From NCBI GenBank assembly GCA_026826555.1, contig JAKSZT010054335.1, positions 4,283,092 through 4,347,091 of the forward strand: a stretch of 64,000 bases of DNA, written 5' to 3'. The stretch is from Tolypeutes matacus (Eukaryota > Chordata > Mammalia > Cingulata > Chlamyphoridae). This document shows positions 1 to 10,727 of the stretch, in pieces. Made by a program: the position numbers and the translations under genes. How positions within the stretch are numbered: position 1 is the first letter of the stretch; the number at the start of each line of letters is the position of its first letter. Below the pieces are notes generated by a model. That model ran no database searches. It had not been told where the DNA came from and saw only the letters and a list, made by a program, of their open reading frames with translations.

Positions 1-828
1 TACTTGACACCATCTCAGCTAGATGAATGCTGAGCCAGTCTGCAGAGTGCCCAGCCAGTGTCCAGCGTTCAGTAACTATTAGCTGTGTCGCCTCCTTCAA
101 TCCCAGCCAGCACCGTTATGTCCTTCCCGGGTGTGGGCTGCTCACTTTATCTCCAGCTCTTCCATCTTGCCTTGGGGCCGGTAGACCATTGGATTTCTCC
201 CACCTCCTCTGCAGCTGCTGGCAGGCACCCCTCTTCCATTCCCAGGCCAACGCCTCCTTTCCGAAGCTGCTGCTCTTGAGCACTACTGCCCCACCCCCCC
301 CCCCCAGGGACCATCTTCCTCTAATCTCCTGATCAAACCATCCTCTCTGAAGACCTTGGAACCTGCCTCTTGGCTTTCTTGTCCACTCCTAGCTCATCCG
401 TAAAGCTGAATGGCTTCACTTTCTCATCCAACGTCTTGTCTCTAAGTTCCTCAACCTCCTCACCTCCAGTATCCACCATCTGCTCCCTTTCAGCAAACCA
501 CTGGCAAGGCCCCACGCTGTGGAGCATGCCACCTCCTGGAACTACATACTCTTAGGAATCTTTCCCTCCACTACCCCAAACTCAGTCTTCAACCTTCAGC
601 CCTTCAAGTCTTTGTGCCCTTATTCCCAGTGTTTTGGTTCTTCAGCTTTACTTTGAGTTCAAATTCCTTGATCCTCTCTTTTCTCACAATTCCTCATCCA
701 CCTTTCCTGCCCAGTCTAGGGCCCATGGGGTATTGCTTAGCAACTTGGAATTCCTTGCCACTTTCTGTCACTACCACACCTGCCATACAAACGTCCAACT
801 TGGAACAATCAACTTAGCTAGCTGGCCA
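1..828. other. No recognised feature (pyrimidine-rich unique DNA)
   Basis: I recognise no gene or named repeat here. The plus strand is rich in C and T and so gives chance open frames up to about 100 codons on both strands. A run of about 12 C lies near 294-305. The open frames show no domain, no repeat-independent conservation that I can recall, and no clear splice structure. Confidence 0.6.
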
Positions 829-1545
829 ATCTTTTTTTTATATATATATATTTAAAAAAATAAAAGAGAAATTGTGAGCTTACAAAACAATCATACATGA
901 TGATGTGCACAATTCCCACACATCATCCCTCCACCAACACCTTGCATTGTTCTGTAACGTTTGTTACAGATCATGAAAGAACACCACGAATATTTCCGCT
1001 AAGGATGGGGCATAGCTGACATTTGGTGGGCTTTCCATACACCCCCCGTTAGTAACACCCCATGCATTAGGATTGCACACTTGTTATAGTTCCTGAGAGG
1101 GCGCTCTCCTATTTATCTGTTAACCCAGTCCATCTTCCACCACGTGGTTCGCTGTGTTATACAGTCCCATGCCTTGTACAGTCTATTCAAAGTGCACACT
1201 CAGTGGCTCTCACGTTCATCACAGAGTTGTGCAGTCATCACCTCAGTAATTTTTTGAAAGTTTTCCTTAGTCCAAAAGAAAACAAACCCCACACCCCCAT
1301 TATTGACCCTTAGTCTTTGCCGTTGATGCAAGACTATTGCAATATTGCTGTGAACTATAGTCCAGAAGTTACATTAATTGTATTTTCCCATGCATCACCA
1401 TTTTCTTACCACCTTGTAATAGTGACGTACGTTTGTTCTAGCTCGCAGATGTGCATTCTCGTATTTGTACCTTTAACCAGAAGCCTCCTCTGCCTCCCGG
1501 TTCACTATGTCATTCAGTCCCTGGACGGCTCTCGCAGCTGGCCAG
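829..1545 (-). mobile_element. L1 3' end, antisense (3' UTR and A-tail)
   Basis: The segment opens with a T-run and TA steps, which is the A-tail of an antisense retroposon. Its reverse complement matches the 3' UTR of the sense L1 ending near 10.73 kb: both share the order 'caatgcaag(g/a)tgtt', a GGTGGTG-like block, 'tgtgtgggaat', 'catgattg' and then the A-rich end. It also shares the upstream blocks 'ttctttcatga' and 'gtgtatggaa'. It is a 5'-truncated copy of a related lineage. The outer limit is approximate. Confidence 0.75.
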
Positions 1546-2194
1546 TCCTAACCTGAGGCTGGGGTGGTCTGTGTGTGGGGGCTGAACATGGACAAGAAAA
1601 TCCCCCTATCCTTTTCCCAGAGGCCTGTTTTGTTCTTATGACCCTATTTCGGGCAATTTTTCTGCTAGGTAAAGCTGCAGGATAGGATGTATATGTATAT
1701 ATTCAAAAGTGTTTTGGAAACCATAAAGTACTAAGAAAAAAAAAAGGGCGGGGGGTGTTTATCTTTATCCTAAAAGATGTGACCTCTGCCATCGAGGGGC
1801 TGTGAGAGCAATTTCTCTGTGTGCCTTCGGCGTGTCCCCTTCTGCTCCTCCCCTCCTGACTCCGCCTTCGAGACTGGCCTGGCACCGGCTCTGACAGGAA
1901 GCCTGGTCTGAGACCCGGGCTTGGCCAGGCGTCCGCCCCCCACTGTGCTCCCAGAGGATATGTTTTGGAATAAGCTATGTATGTGTCTGTCTCTCTCATT
2001 AGACTGTGATGTGGTATATTGAGGAGGACCTTGTGTTTCTCTTCTCTGTTCCTGCACTTCTCAGCCCAGGATGGGCTCACAATAGTCAAACAAAACTGAA
2101 CTGAACTGAAGCCAGAAGCGGAGGAAAAGAAAAAGAAATTTTACTGCAATAAAATGATGATAGGCTGCACTGGACAATTAATATTTTGTCTGCC
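1546..2194. other. No recognised feature
   Basis: There is an A-run near 1735-1745 and a CpG-containing stretch around 1800-1950. Open frames of 95 and 128 codons on the minus strand lack any recognisable domain and overlap each other in different frames, which fits chance. Confidence 0.5.
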
Positions 2195-2252
2195 CAGCAT
2201 TCTTTTTTGGGAAGCAGGCGCTCAACCACTGGAGCTCTGTCTGCTCCCCGTG
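2195..2252 (-). mobile_element. DAS-SINE-like fragment, antisense
   Basis: The stretch 'gggaagcaggcgctcaacca' followed by a pyrimidine-rich end closely matches the antisense tRNA-like head of the SINEs at 11.64 and 51.79 kb. Only about 55 bp of the tRNA domain is recognisable. No target duplication was found. Confidence 0.55.
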
Positions 2253-2744
2253 TCTAGCATTCTGCCTTTGGGGGGAACATCTGTTCTTTCCACCCTCGAA
2301 CCACGTGGCATGGAAGCTAACATTCACAGGAGCCCTCCCCCTTGGCCACTGCTGATGGGCTGCCGCTGCACCAAGCAGAGTGCTTCCTGGGGTCTTCTGA
2401 AATGGAATTAGACTAAAGGCTGCGACCCCCCTTTGTTGGCGAGGCTCGGGAGCTGCTGGCAGCCCTGCTCTGCTCCTGTGCAGGAAGCCCGTGTGCAGAG
2501 AAATGAGTTCCTGGTTCCCAGCATCCCTGGGGCCAGGCTGCCCTCCCGTGGGAGACACAGAGTCCTCTCACCAAACTTCCCTCTGGACTTAAGCTAGACT
2601 GGGGTGAGTTTCTGTCATTTACAGTGCAAAGGAACCTGGCCGATTCCTGTGTCCCTCCTTTGCTACTGACTTTTCCTGAGGACAAGTTAGCCAACTTGTA
2701 ATAAACGGTGGTCAAAAGAAATGGCTTGCTGGTTGATATGATGG
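2253..2744. other. No recognised feature
   Basis: I see no gene or named repeat. Minus-strand open frames of 100-126 codons overlap in different frames and lack recognisable domains. Confidence 0.5.
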
Positions 2745-3178
2745 TTTATTTTATCCATTTACTTTATCAAGGTCTAATTTACACACAGGAAAATTCTCCC
2801 TATTTAGTGTACAGTTCTGCAAGCTTTGAGAAAAGTAGACCCACTAGGGACACAGACTGCAGCAGAATTTCCCTTTAACCTTTTGTTGTTCAATCCTCAC
2901 TCCAGCCTCGAGCTTCTGGCAGCCACTGATCTGTTTTCTGTACCTATGGCTTTGCCTTTGGAAGAATGTCATAATGGAACCTAACGTTATGTAGGAGTTA
3001 GCTTAACACATCTGAGATTCATCCGCGCTGTTGAGGATGTAGTAGTCTGGTCCTTCATATTGGTATTTAGTATTCCACTGTACGAATGTTCCACAGTTGG
3101 TTTATCCATTTCTCCATTCAGGACATTTGAATTTTTTCTGGATTTGGATGATAAAGAATAAAACCGCCATATGCTGGC
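2745..3178 (-). mobile_element. Old L1 (outer copy), 3' part, antisense
   Basis: This matches the antisense 3' end of old mammalian L1s in block order: 'tttatcaaggtctaattta', a block corresponding to 'gtgtacagttc', 'ggcagccactgatctg', 'gagattcatcc', 'tattccactgta' and 'tttatccatt'. It stops where the older consensus would continue into an 'aataaagctgctatgaac' block. That continuation resumes at about 10,728, after the inner L1. The two parts together read as one antisense L1 split by a later insertion. Confidence 0.8.
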
Positions 3179-3437
3179 AACCACGCCTTCTCCCCCACTG
3201 CTTTGGGCTTGGCCTCAGGGCTCCAGGAATTGAGCTTCAGAGACTTATCCCCTGACATCATCATCATGGTGACATAAAACAGCCCCTGAAAAACCTCCCC
3301 AGAGATTCAGTGCATAAAAGGACAGATACTGTTTGCTTAGGACTCCGGAGGATGGTAGAGACTGGGGAGGGACTCCACAACTGCCGAATAGAAGAAAAGG
3401 AAAATATCGGGGACCTTCTGCCCTGGATCCAACAGAC

Positions 3438-3585
3438 CTCTCCCTCTCCCTCCTGACCTCACAGTCCACTCCCTCTCCTGCCTGGACCCGACAGTCCACT
3501 CCCTCTCCCTCCTGACCTCACAGTCCACTCCCTCTCCCACCTGGACCTTACAGTCCACTCCCTCTCCCACACTCAGTCCTTCACG
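3438..3585 (+). repeat. 29-30 bp minisatellite, about 4.5 copies
   Basis: Units of 29 or 30 bp begin 'actccctctcc' and end 'acagtcc', with an alternating middle ('ctcctgacctc' or a 'ctggacc' form). Two unit types alternate, which suggests a higher-order repeat of about 59 bp. The tract lies in the presumed 5' UTR of the inner L1. It gives repeat-derived open frames on both strands, which are not genes. Confidence 0.85.
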
Positions 3586-3764
3586 GCTTGGGAGTTACTC
3601 AGACACAGTGGCAGGACCCTCCCACTTCCCACCAGGGACACACGCTATAGAGCCCACAGCAGCGAGTTAGACCCACACACATCCAGGTACAGGGCCAAGT
3701 CCACAGAGACCCAGGGTGAAACACAAGCCACTGAGTAGTACTGTCTACAAAAGGGCCCCCCAGA

Positions 3765-3765
3765 G

Positions 3766-3829
<64 letters not shown>
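3765..3829 (+). repeat. (GA)n microsatellite
   Basis: About 65 bp of almost pure GA dinucleotides, with one AAA interruption near 3780. It lies about 180 bp after the minisatellite in the presumed L1 5' UTR. Confidence 0.97.
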
Positions 3830-3831
<2 letters not shown>

Positions 3832-3964
3832 CTGCAGTAAGACTGTGGCTCTGGAAAGTGTTGCCCTCACTCAGTCCAGCTTCTGTTGACCAGACCACCC
3901 AAATGCAAAACAGACTTTTCTAGAGTGACCCACCTTTTTGGATCTGGCTCCCTCAGGCAGTAAA

Positions 3965-4173
3965 CCCTAAAGCAGGGGTCCTTAACCTTTTTTGTTCCAA
4001 GGACCCCTTTGCCAGTCAGGTGAAAACCTCAGACCCCTTGCTAAGTCCACACTATACTATGTATTATTTAATAAATATACCACACCAGCACCAACACGTC
4101 CCCACAAGAATAATGTTTTTTTGAATTTCAATTCAAGCTCATGAACCCCTGGTTAAGAACCCCTGCCCTAATG
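3965..4173. mobile_element. Small non-autonomous hAT transposon with 8-bp target duplication
   Basis: The element is 3973-4165 (193 bp). It has inverted ends: 'caggggtccttaacc' on the left and 'ggttaagaacccctg' on the right. The flanks are ccctaaag (3965-3972) and ccctaatg (4166-4173), a 7/8 match. An 8-bp duplication and this kind of end are typical of Charlie-type hAT elements. There is no coding capacity. It inserted into the inner L1 region and so is younger than that L1, if the L1 assignment of this region is right. Confidence 0.8.
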
Positions 4174-4639
4174 GGGAAGAAAAAAAGGGTTAAACTGAGC
4201 TGCTATAAGACAAGAGGTCCCAGAGCTGAAGAGTAAGGAAAACGGGGTGCTGAGTCAGGGAGAGAATTTAAACAACTCATAGGAGCTGGGGAAAAAATTC
4301 TGTACAAACAGAACAGATCAAGATTCCCAGAGAAAGAAGAGGGGAAGGAAGTTTTCTCCTAGAGGTGAAACAATTACACAAAAAGTGCAATGTTAAAAAT
4401 TGTACTACGTATCTAGGGCAAGAATCAAATAAAGAAGAACTGAGGAAATCTGACCAGTTAAACATGGGCTATTCTAAATGTCTAGAATAAATTGGACTAA
4501 GCATCAAAGAAGAGCCTTAACACAAAGGCAATCAACAATAAAACTCTAGACAAGAGGGAGAAACTGACCTTTAGAGTTAACTCATCAAGATAATCAGATA
4601 CCTAGACATTAACAACAACAACAAAAAATTACAAGCTTT

Positions 4640-5510
4640 CACAGAATTTGGAACAAGTAATCAAAGAAGTTCAAACAAATCTCCTAAATCAATTCAAGGA
4701 GATGAAGGAAAAATATTCATAAAGAGATAAAGGATATTAAGAAGACAATGTGTAAGCATAAAGAAGAATTTGACAGTATACAAAGAAACATAACAGAAAT
4801 TATGGGGCTGAAAGACACAATAGTAGAGATTAAAAATACACTAGAGGCATACAACAGCAGATTTGAACAGGCAGAAGAAAGAATCAGCAAACTAGAAGAC
4901 AGGACAACCTAAATCATACGGACAGAAGAACAGATAGAAGAATAGAAAAAAATTAATCAGTGTCTCAGGGATTTGAGTGACAGCATGAAGTGCACAACAT
5001 ATGTGTCATGGACAACTCAGAAGGAGAAGAGAAGGGATAAAGGACAGAAAGAATCTTTGAAGAAATAATGACCAAAAATTTCCCAACTTTTAGGAAAAAC
5101 ATAAATGTACATGTCCAAGAAACACAATGTACTTCAAACAGAGTAAATCCTAACAGACCTACTCCGAGACACAAACTAATCAGAATGACAATATGCCAAA
5201 GATAAAGAGAGAATCCTGAAAGCAGCAAGAGAAAAGTGATCCATCACATAAAGGGACCCTCAATAAGACTAAGTACTGATTTCTCGTCAGAAATAATGAA
5301 GGTGAGAAAGCAGTGGTATGATATATTTAAGGTACTGAAAGAGAAAATTCCCAGCCAAAAATTCTTTATCTGGCTAAATGGTCCTTCAAAAATGAGGGAG
5401 AGTTTAAAATATTCACTGATAAACAGAAACTGGGAGAGTTCATCAACAGGAGATCTGCTCTACAAGAATTACTAAAGAGAGTTCTGCAGGATGAAAGGAA
5501 AAGATAGGAG
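4640..5510 (+). pseudogene. L1 ORF1 relic (RNA-binding chaperone)
   Basis: L1 ORF1 protein is a coiled-coil trimer that binds L1 RNA. In three shifting frames the sequence reads as its parts: a glutamate/lysine-rich stretch (about 4,640-4,930), a motif of the form KILKAAREK (about 5,212-5,238), and the C-terminal block with INRRSALQELLKRVLQD (about 5,440-5,490). The longest surviving frame is 79 codons (5236-5475), so stops and frameshifts are many. The start cannot be placed. This is a neutral decayed copy. Confidence 0.8.
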
Positions 5511-6004
5511 AGAGTGGTTTGGAATAGTGTGAAGAAATGAAGATTATAAGTGAGGGTAACTAAAAGGGTAAATGCAAAACCCAATAGTACTGTATCCCCA
5601 ATGTGCAACTCTACTTTTAATTCCTGTAAGAGTTAGAATACAACTGCACAAGAAAAAGTCATATTTACTGATAAATGTCATGCAAAATATAAAGTGGTAA
5701 AGTGGCACAAAAACAAAATAAAGAGAAGAAACAGAGGAATATAGGAGCAGAGAACATGTAGGCTATTGGCGCTATGGTGGGATCTTTTCAAATTAGTAAG
5801 TTATAGATATTGGCTGTGTAATATAAACCCCAGGATAAACACAAAGAAAGTATTTAAAAAATAAACAGAAACAGAAATGAGGAAGGGATCAGTCAAATAC
5901 ATCATAAAATATTAATTATACAGAAAAGAAGTTTGCCATAAAGGAAAAGAGAAACAAAAAAAATGACTATGCCATATAAAAAACAAAGGACAAAATGGCT
6001 GAAG

Positions 6005-9000
6005 TAATTACTATCTTTATAGTAATAACAATGAATGTTAATGGGTTAAACTCCCCAATCAAAAGTCACAGAGCAGCAGAGTGGATTTAAAAAGCATGAT
6101 CCTACTATATGTTGTTTACAGGAGACTCACCTTAGACCCAAAGACACAAATAGGTTGAAAGTAAAAGGCTAGAAAAAGATATACCATGCAAATAGTAACC
6201 AAAAATGAGCTGGAGTAACTATACTAATAATATCAGACAAAATAAACTAAGTCAAAAACTGTTATAAGAGACAAAGAAAGGCAGTATATATTAATAGAAG
6301 GGGCAATCCACCAAGAAGAAATAACAATTATATATATTTATGTACCTAACTTCGGTGCTCCAAAATACATAAAGCAAACATTGGCATAACTGAAGGAGAA
6401 ATAGACACCTCTACAATAATAGGTGGAGACTTCAATACACCACTCTCATCAATGGATAAAATATCTAGACAGAAGATCAACAAGGAAACAGAGAACTTTG
6501 AATAATGTGATAAATGAACTAGACCTAGCAGACATATACAGAGCATTGCACCCCAAAAACCACAGGATATACATTCTTCTCAAGTGCACATGGCTCATTC
6601 TCTAGGATAGATCACATATTAGATCACAAAAGAAGTCTCAATAAACATAAAAACAATAGAAATTTCACAAAGTATCTTCTCTGACCATAATGGAATGAAG
6701 CTGGAAATCAATAACAGGTGGAGAACTGGAAAATCCACAAATATATGGAAGTTAAATAACACAGTCTTCAACAATAAGTAGATCACAGAAGAAATTGCAA
6801 GGGAAACAAGTAAATATCTCAAGTTGAATGAAAATGAGGACACAACATATCAAAACATATGGGAATTCAGTGAAGGCAGTGCTGAGAGGAAATTTATATC
6901 TCTAAACACGTTTAAAAAGAAGAAAAAACTAAAATCAATGACCTAACTGCACATTTGGAGAAACCAGAAACAGAATCACAATCTAATCTCAAAGCAAGGA
7001 GAAGGAAAGAAATGACAAAGATTAGAGTAGAAATAAATGAAATTGAGAATATAATAAAACAATAGAGAGAATTAACAAAAACCAAATATTGGTTCTTTGA
7101 AAAGATCCATAAAACTGACAAACCCTTAGCTAGACTGACAAAAAAAGAGAAGACACAAATAAATAAAATGAGAAAGGGGACATTACTACTGACCCCACAG
7201 TAATAAAAGGGATCTAAGAACAAATGTATGCCAACAAATTAGACGACCTAGATGAAATGGACAAATTCCTAGAAACACGCAAACAACCTATGCTGACTCT
7301 AGAAGAAATAGAAAACCTCAACAGACCAAAAGAAGGAAAGAAAATCAACAAAACCAAAAGCTGGTTCTTTGGAAGAACAATAAAAAAGCCAAACCCCTTG
7401 CTAAACTAACAAAGAGAAAAAGAGAGAAGATGTAAATAAATACAATCAGAAATGAAAGGAGGGAAAGTTACGACGGACACCACACAATGAAAAGGATCAT
7501 AAGAGGATCTTATCAGAAACTGTATGCAAACAAACTAAACAACCTAGATGAAAAGGACAAATTCCTGGAAATGCACAAACAACCTATACTAACACTACAA
7601 GAAATACAAGAACTTAACAAACCAATCACATTTAAAAGATTGAATCAATCATCAAAAACCTCCCAAAAAAGAAAGCCAGGACCAGACGACTTCACAGGTG
7701 AATTCTACCAATCATTCCAAGAAGGAATAAATCAAATCCTGCTCAAACTCTTCCAAAAAAATTGAAGAGGAGGGAATACTACCTAACCCATTCTATGAGG
7801 CTAACATCACCCTAATCCCAAGGCCAGACAAAGATAATACAAGAAAATAAAATTACAGACCAATTTCTCTAATGAATATAGATGCAAAAATTCTCAACAA
7901 ATACTTGCAAATTGAGTCTAACAGCACATTAAAAGAATTATGCACCACGATCAAATGGGTTTTATCCCAGGTATACAAGGGTGGTTCAACATAAGAAAAT
8001 CAATTACTGTAATATACCACATTAACCAAACGGAGAGAAAAAAAACTGCATGATTGTCTCCATTGATACAGGAAAGGCACTTAACAAAATCCAGCATCCT
8101 TTCTTGGTAAAAGCACTTAGAAAAATAGGAATAGAAGGAAACTTTCTCAACATGATAAAGGGTATTAAAAACAAACAAACAAACAACAACAACAAAAAAA
8201 AATCCCACACCTGACATGATACTCAATGGTGAAAGATTGAAAGCTTTCTTTCTAAGATGTGGAACAAGACAAGGATGCCCGCCACTCTAGGTCAACATTG
8301 TACTGATAGTTCTAGCCAGAGCAGATAGGCAAACAAAAGAAATAAAAGTCATCCAAATTGGAGAGGAAGAAATAAAATGTTCACTATTTGCAGATGACAT
8401 CCTATATATAGAAAGTCCCCAAAAATCTACAACAAGGGAACTAGAACTAATAAATGAATTCTGCAAAGTGGTAGGGAGCAAGAACAACATGCAAAAATCA
8501 GTGTTTCTATACACTAGTAATGAGCATTCTGAGGAGGTAATCAAGAAAAAGATTCCCTTTAATTAGCAACTAAAAGAGTCAAATATCTCAGAATAAATAT
8601 AACCAAGGACATAAAGGACTTAAATTTAATGCAGAAAATGATAAAACTTTGCTGAAAGAAGTCAAAGATCTAAATAAATGGAAGGACATTCCATGCTCAT
8701 GGAATTGAAGATTAAATATTATCAAGATGTCATTTATACCCCAAATGATTTACAGCTTCAATGCAATCACAATCGAAATTCCAACAGCCTACTTTGAAGA
8801 AATGGAAAAGCCAATCACCCATTTTATTTGGAAGGATATGGGGCCCCGAATAGCCAAAACAGCTTGAAAACAAAGAATGAAGTTGAAGGACCCACACTTA
8901 CTGACTTTGAAACTTTTTACAAAGCTACAGTGGTCAAAATAGCATGGTACTGGCACAAAAATAGATATACAGACCAATGGAATTGAGTTGAGATTTCAGA

Positions 9001-10075
9001 AATAGACCCTTACATCTATGGCTGATTTTTGACAATGCTACCAAGCCCACTCAATTGGGAAAGAATTGACTTTTCAACAAATGGTGCGGGAAATACTGGA
9101 TATCCATATGCAAAAAAATGAAGGAGGACCCCCTATCTCACACCATACACAAAAATTAGTTCAACATGGATGAAAGACCTAAATATAAGAAACAGGACTA
9201 TAAAACAACTAGAAGAAAATGGAAACATCTTCAGGATCTTGTGTTAGGCAATGGTTTCTTAGACTTTACAACCAAAACATAAGGAACAAAAGAAAAAACA
9301 GAAATGTGACCTCACCAAAATTAAAAACTTTTATGCATCAAAGGACTTTATCAAGAAAGTGCAAAGACAACCTACTCAATGGGAGAAAATATATGGAAAC
9401 CACATATTCGATAAGGGTTTAATATCCAGAATATATAAAGAAATCCAACAACTCAACAATAAAAAGCAAACAACCCAATTTATAAATGGGCAAAAGACTT
9501 GAATAGACATTTCTCCAAAAAGAATATACAAATGACTAAAAGCACATGAAAAACTGCTCAGCACCATTAGCTATTAGGAAAATGAAAATCAAAATAACAA
9601 TGAGATATCATTTCACACCCCCTAAAATGGCTACTATTTAAAAAAAAAACAAAAACAGAAAATACAAGTGTTGGAGAGGATGTGGAGAAATAGGAACACT
9701 CATTCATTGCTGGTGGCAATGCAAAATGGTGCAGCTGCTGTGGAAGACTGGCAATTCTGGGGCAGCTAAGTATAGAATTTCCTTATGACTCTGCAATCCC
9801 ACTGCCAGGTATATACCCAGAAAATGGGTATATACCAATATCCATATAATGGCATTATTCACAATTGCTAAAAGATGGAAGCAACCCAAGTGTCCATCAA
9901 CTGATGAATGGATAAACAAAATGTGGTATTTACATATAGAGGAATATTATTCAGCTGTAAAAATGAATGAAGTCCTCATGCCTGCAACAACATGGACGAA
10001 CCTTGGGGACATTAGGCTGAGTGAAATGAGCCAGACACAAAAGGACATAGATTGCATGATCCCACTGATATGAAC
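6005..10075 (+). pseudogene. L1 ORF2 relic (endonuclease and reverse transcriptase)
   Basis: L1 ORF2 nicks target DNA and copies L1 RNA into it. The endonuclease part is visible: a NVNGLNSPIK-like start near 6,033, QETH with its catalytic glutamate at about 6,119-6,130, IDH near 6,610, and SDH with the catalytic Asp and His at 6,680-6,688. The reverse transcriptase part keeps FADD at 8,387-8,398. The C-terminal end is at about 9,700-10,075, with the longest frame 74 codons (9849-10073). Many stops and frameshifts break it. A stretch of about 270 bp is present twice (7,075-7,330 and 7,345-7,622), which normal ORF2 does not have. It cannot make an active enzyme. Confidence 0.85.
7075..7622 (+). 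repeat. Tandem internal duplication in L1 ORF2
   Basis: Two adjacent copies of the same ORF2 region, about 255-275 bp each, run head to tail. Matching landmarks are 'ggttctttg' (7,090 and 7,363), a C-rich 'cccttgctaa' / 'cccttagctaga' block, 'tatgc(c/a)aacaaa' (about 7,228 and 7,523), 'gacaaattcct' and a 'caaacaacctat' block (7,280 and 7,578). The copies differ clearly, perhaps by a quarter of positions, so this is either an old duplication or a join between two L1 lineages. No A-tail separates them. Confidence 0.75.
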
Positions 10076-10727
10076 TAATTATCATAAGCAAACTCATAGA
10101 GTTAGAATCTAGAATCTAGGTTTCCAGGGGATAGACTGGGGTTAGAGAATGGGGAGTTGATGCTTAATTTGTACAGAATTTCTCTTTAGGTTGACTGTAA
10201 AGGTTTGGAAATGGATGGCGGTGATGGTAGCTCCTTATTGTCAGTGTAGTTAACAGCATTGAATTCTAAAGGTGAATGTGGTTAGAAGGGGAAAATTTAG
10301 TCATATATGTTACTAGAAAAAAATTAAAAATAAAACATAGGACTGTATAACACAGTGACCTTATTGTAGAAGGACTATGGTTATTAATACAAGTATAAGA
10401 ATGTTCTTTCATGAATTATAACAAATGCATGACACTAATACAAGGTGTTAATAATAGGGTGGTGTATGGAAGAAAGAACACCTAAAGTAAACTATGTACA
10501 ATAGTTAACAGTACTATTTTAATAATTTCTACCAATTGTGACAATGGTAACTATTGTTTAAAAAAATTAGTGCAATTACAAAACAACGCTATCGTTGGAT
10601 GTAACAAATGTTCCACACCAATGCAAGATGTTTGTGGTGGTGTGGTGTGTGGGAATCCTGTGTTTAATGCATGATTGGTCTGTAAATCCATAACTTTTCT
10701 AATAAAAAAAAATTAAGAAAAAAAAAC
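10076..10727 (+). other. L1 3' UTR and A-rich tail
   Basis: Follows the ORF2 end and finishes with an AATAAA-containing A-rich tail from about 10,700. It contains the phrases shared, on the opposite strand, with the copy at 829-1545. There is no gene. The next base block resumes the older antisense L1. Confidence 0.8.

Larger units (their letters stand above)
3180..10727 (+). mobile_element. Nearly full-length, dead L1 retrotransposon (inner copy)
   Basis: In order along the plus strand there is a GC-richer 5' region, an ORF1-like region, an ORF2-like region with endonuclease and reverse transcriptase motifs, a 3' UTR and an A-rich tail ending near 10,727. At about 7.5 kb, it is long for a mammalian L1; a hAT insertion (193 bp) and an internal ORF2 duplication account for part of that. 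No long frame survives, so it cannot code for its own movement. It sits inside an older antisense L1 (2,745-3,178 and 10,728-12,640). The flanks show only a weak possible target duplication, around 3,165-3,178 and 10,727-10,740. That 3,180-4,600 is its own 5' UTR is inference from position and continuity. Confidence 0.75.

Noticed and set aside
3428..3600. Repeat-coded open frames over the minisatellite
   Set aside because: Frames on both strands exist only because the unit length is close to a multiple of three. No start context or domain is seen.
4200..10700. A possibly active L1
   Set aside because: Both frames are broken many times and ORF2 has an internal duplication.
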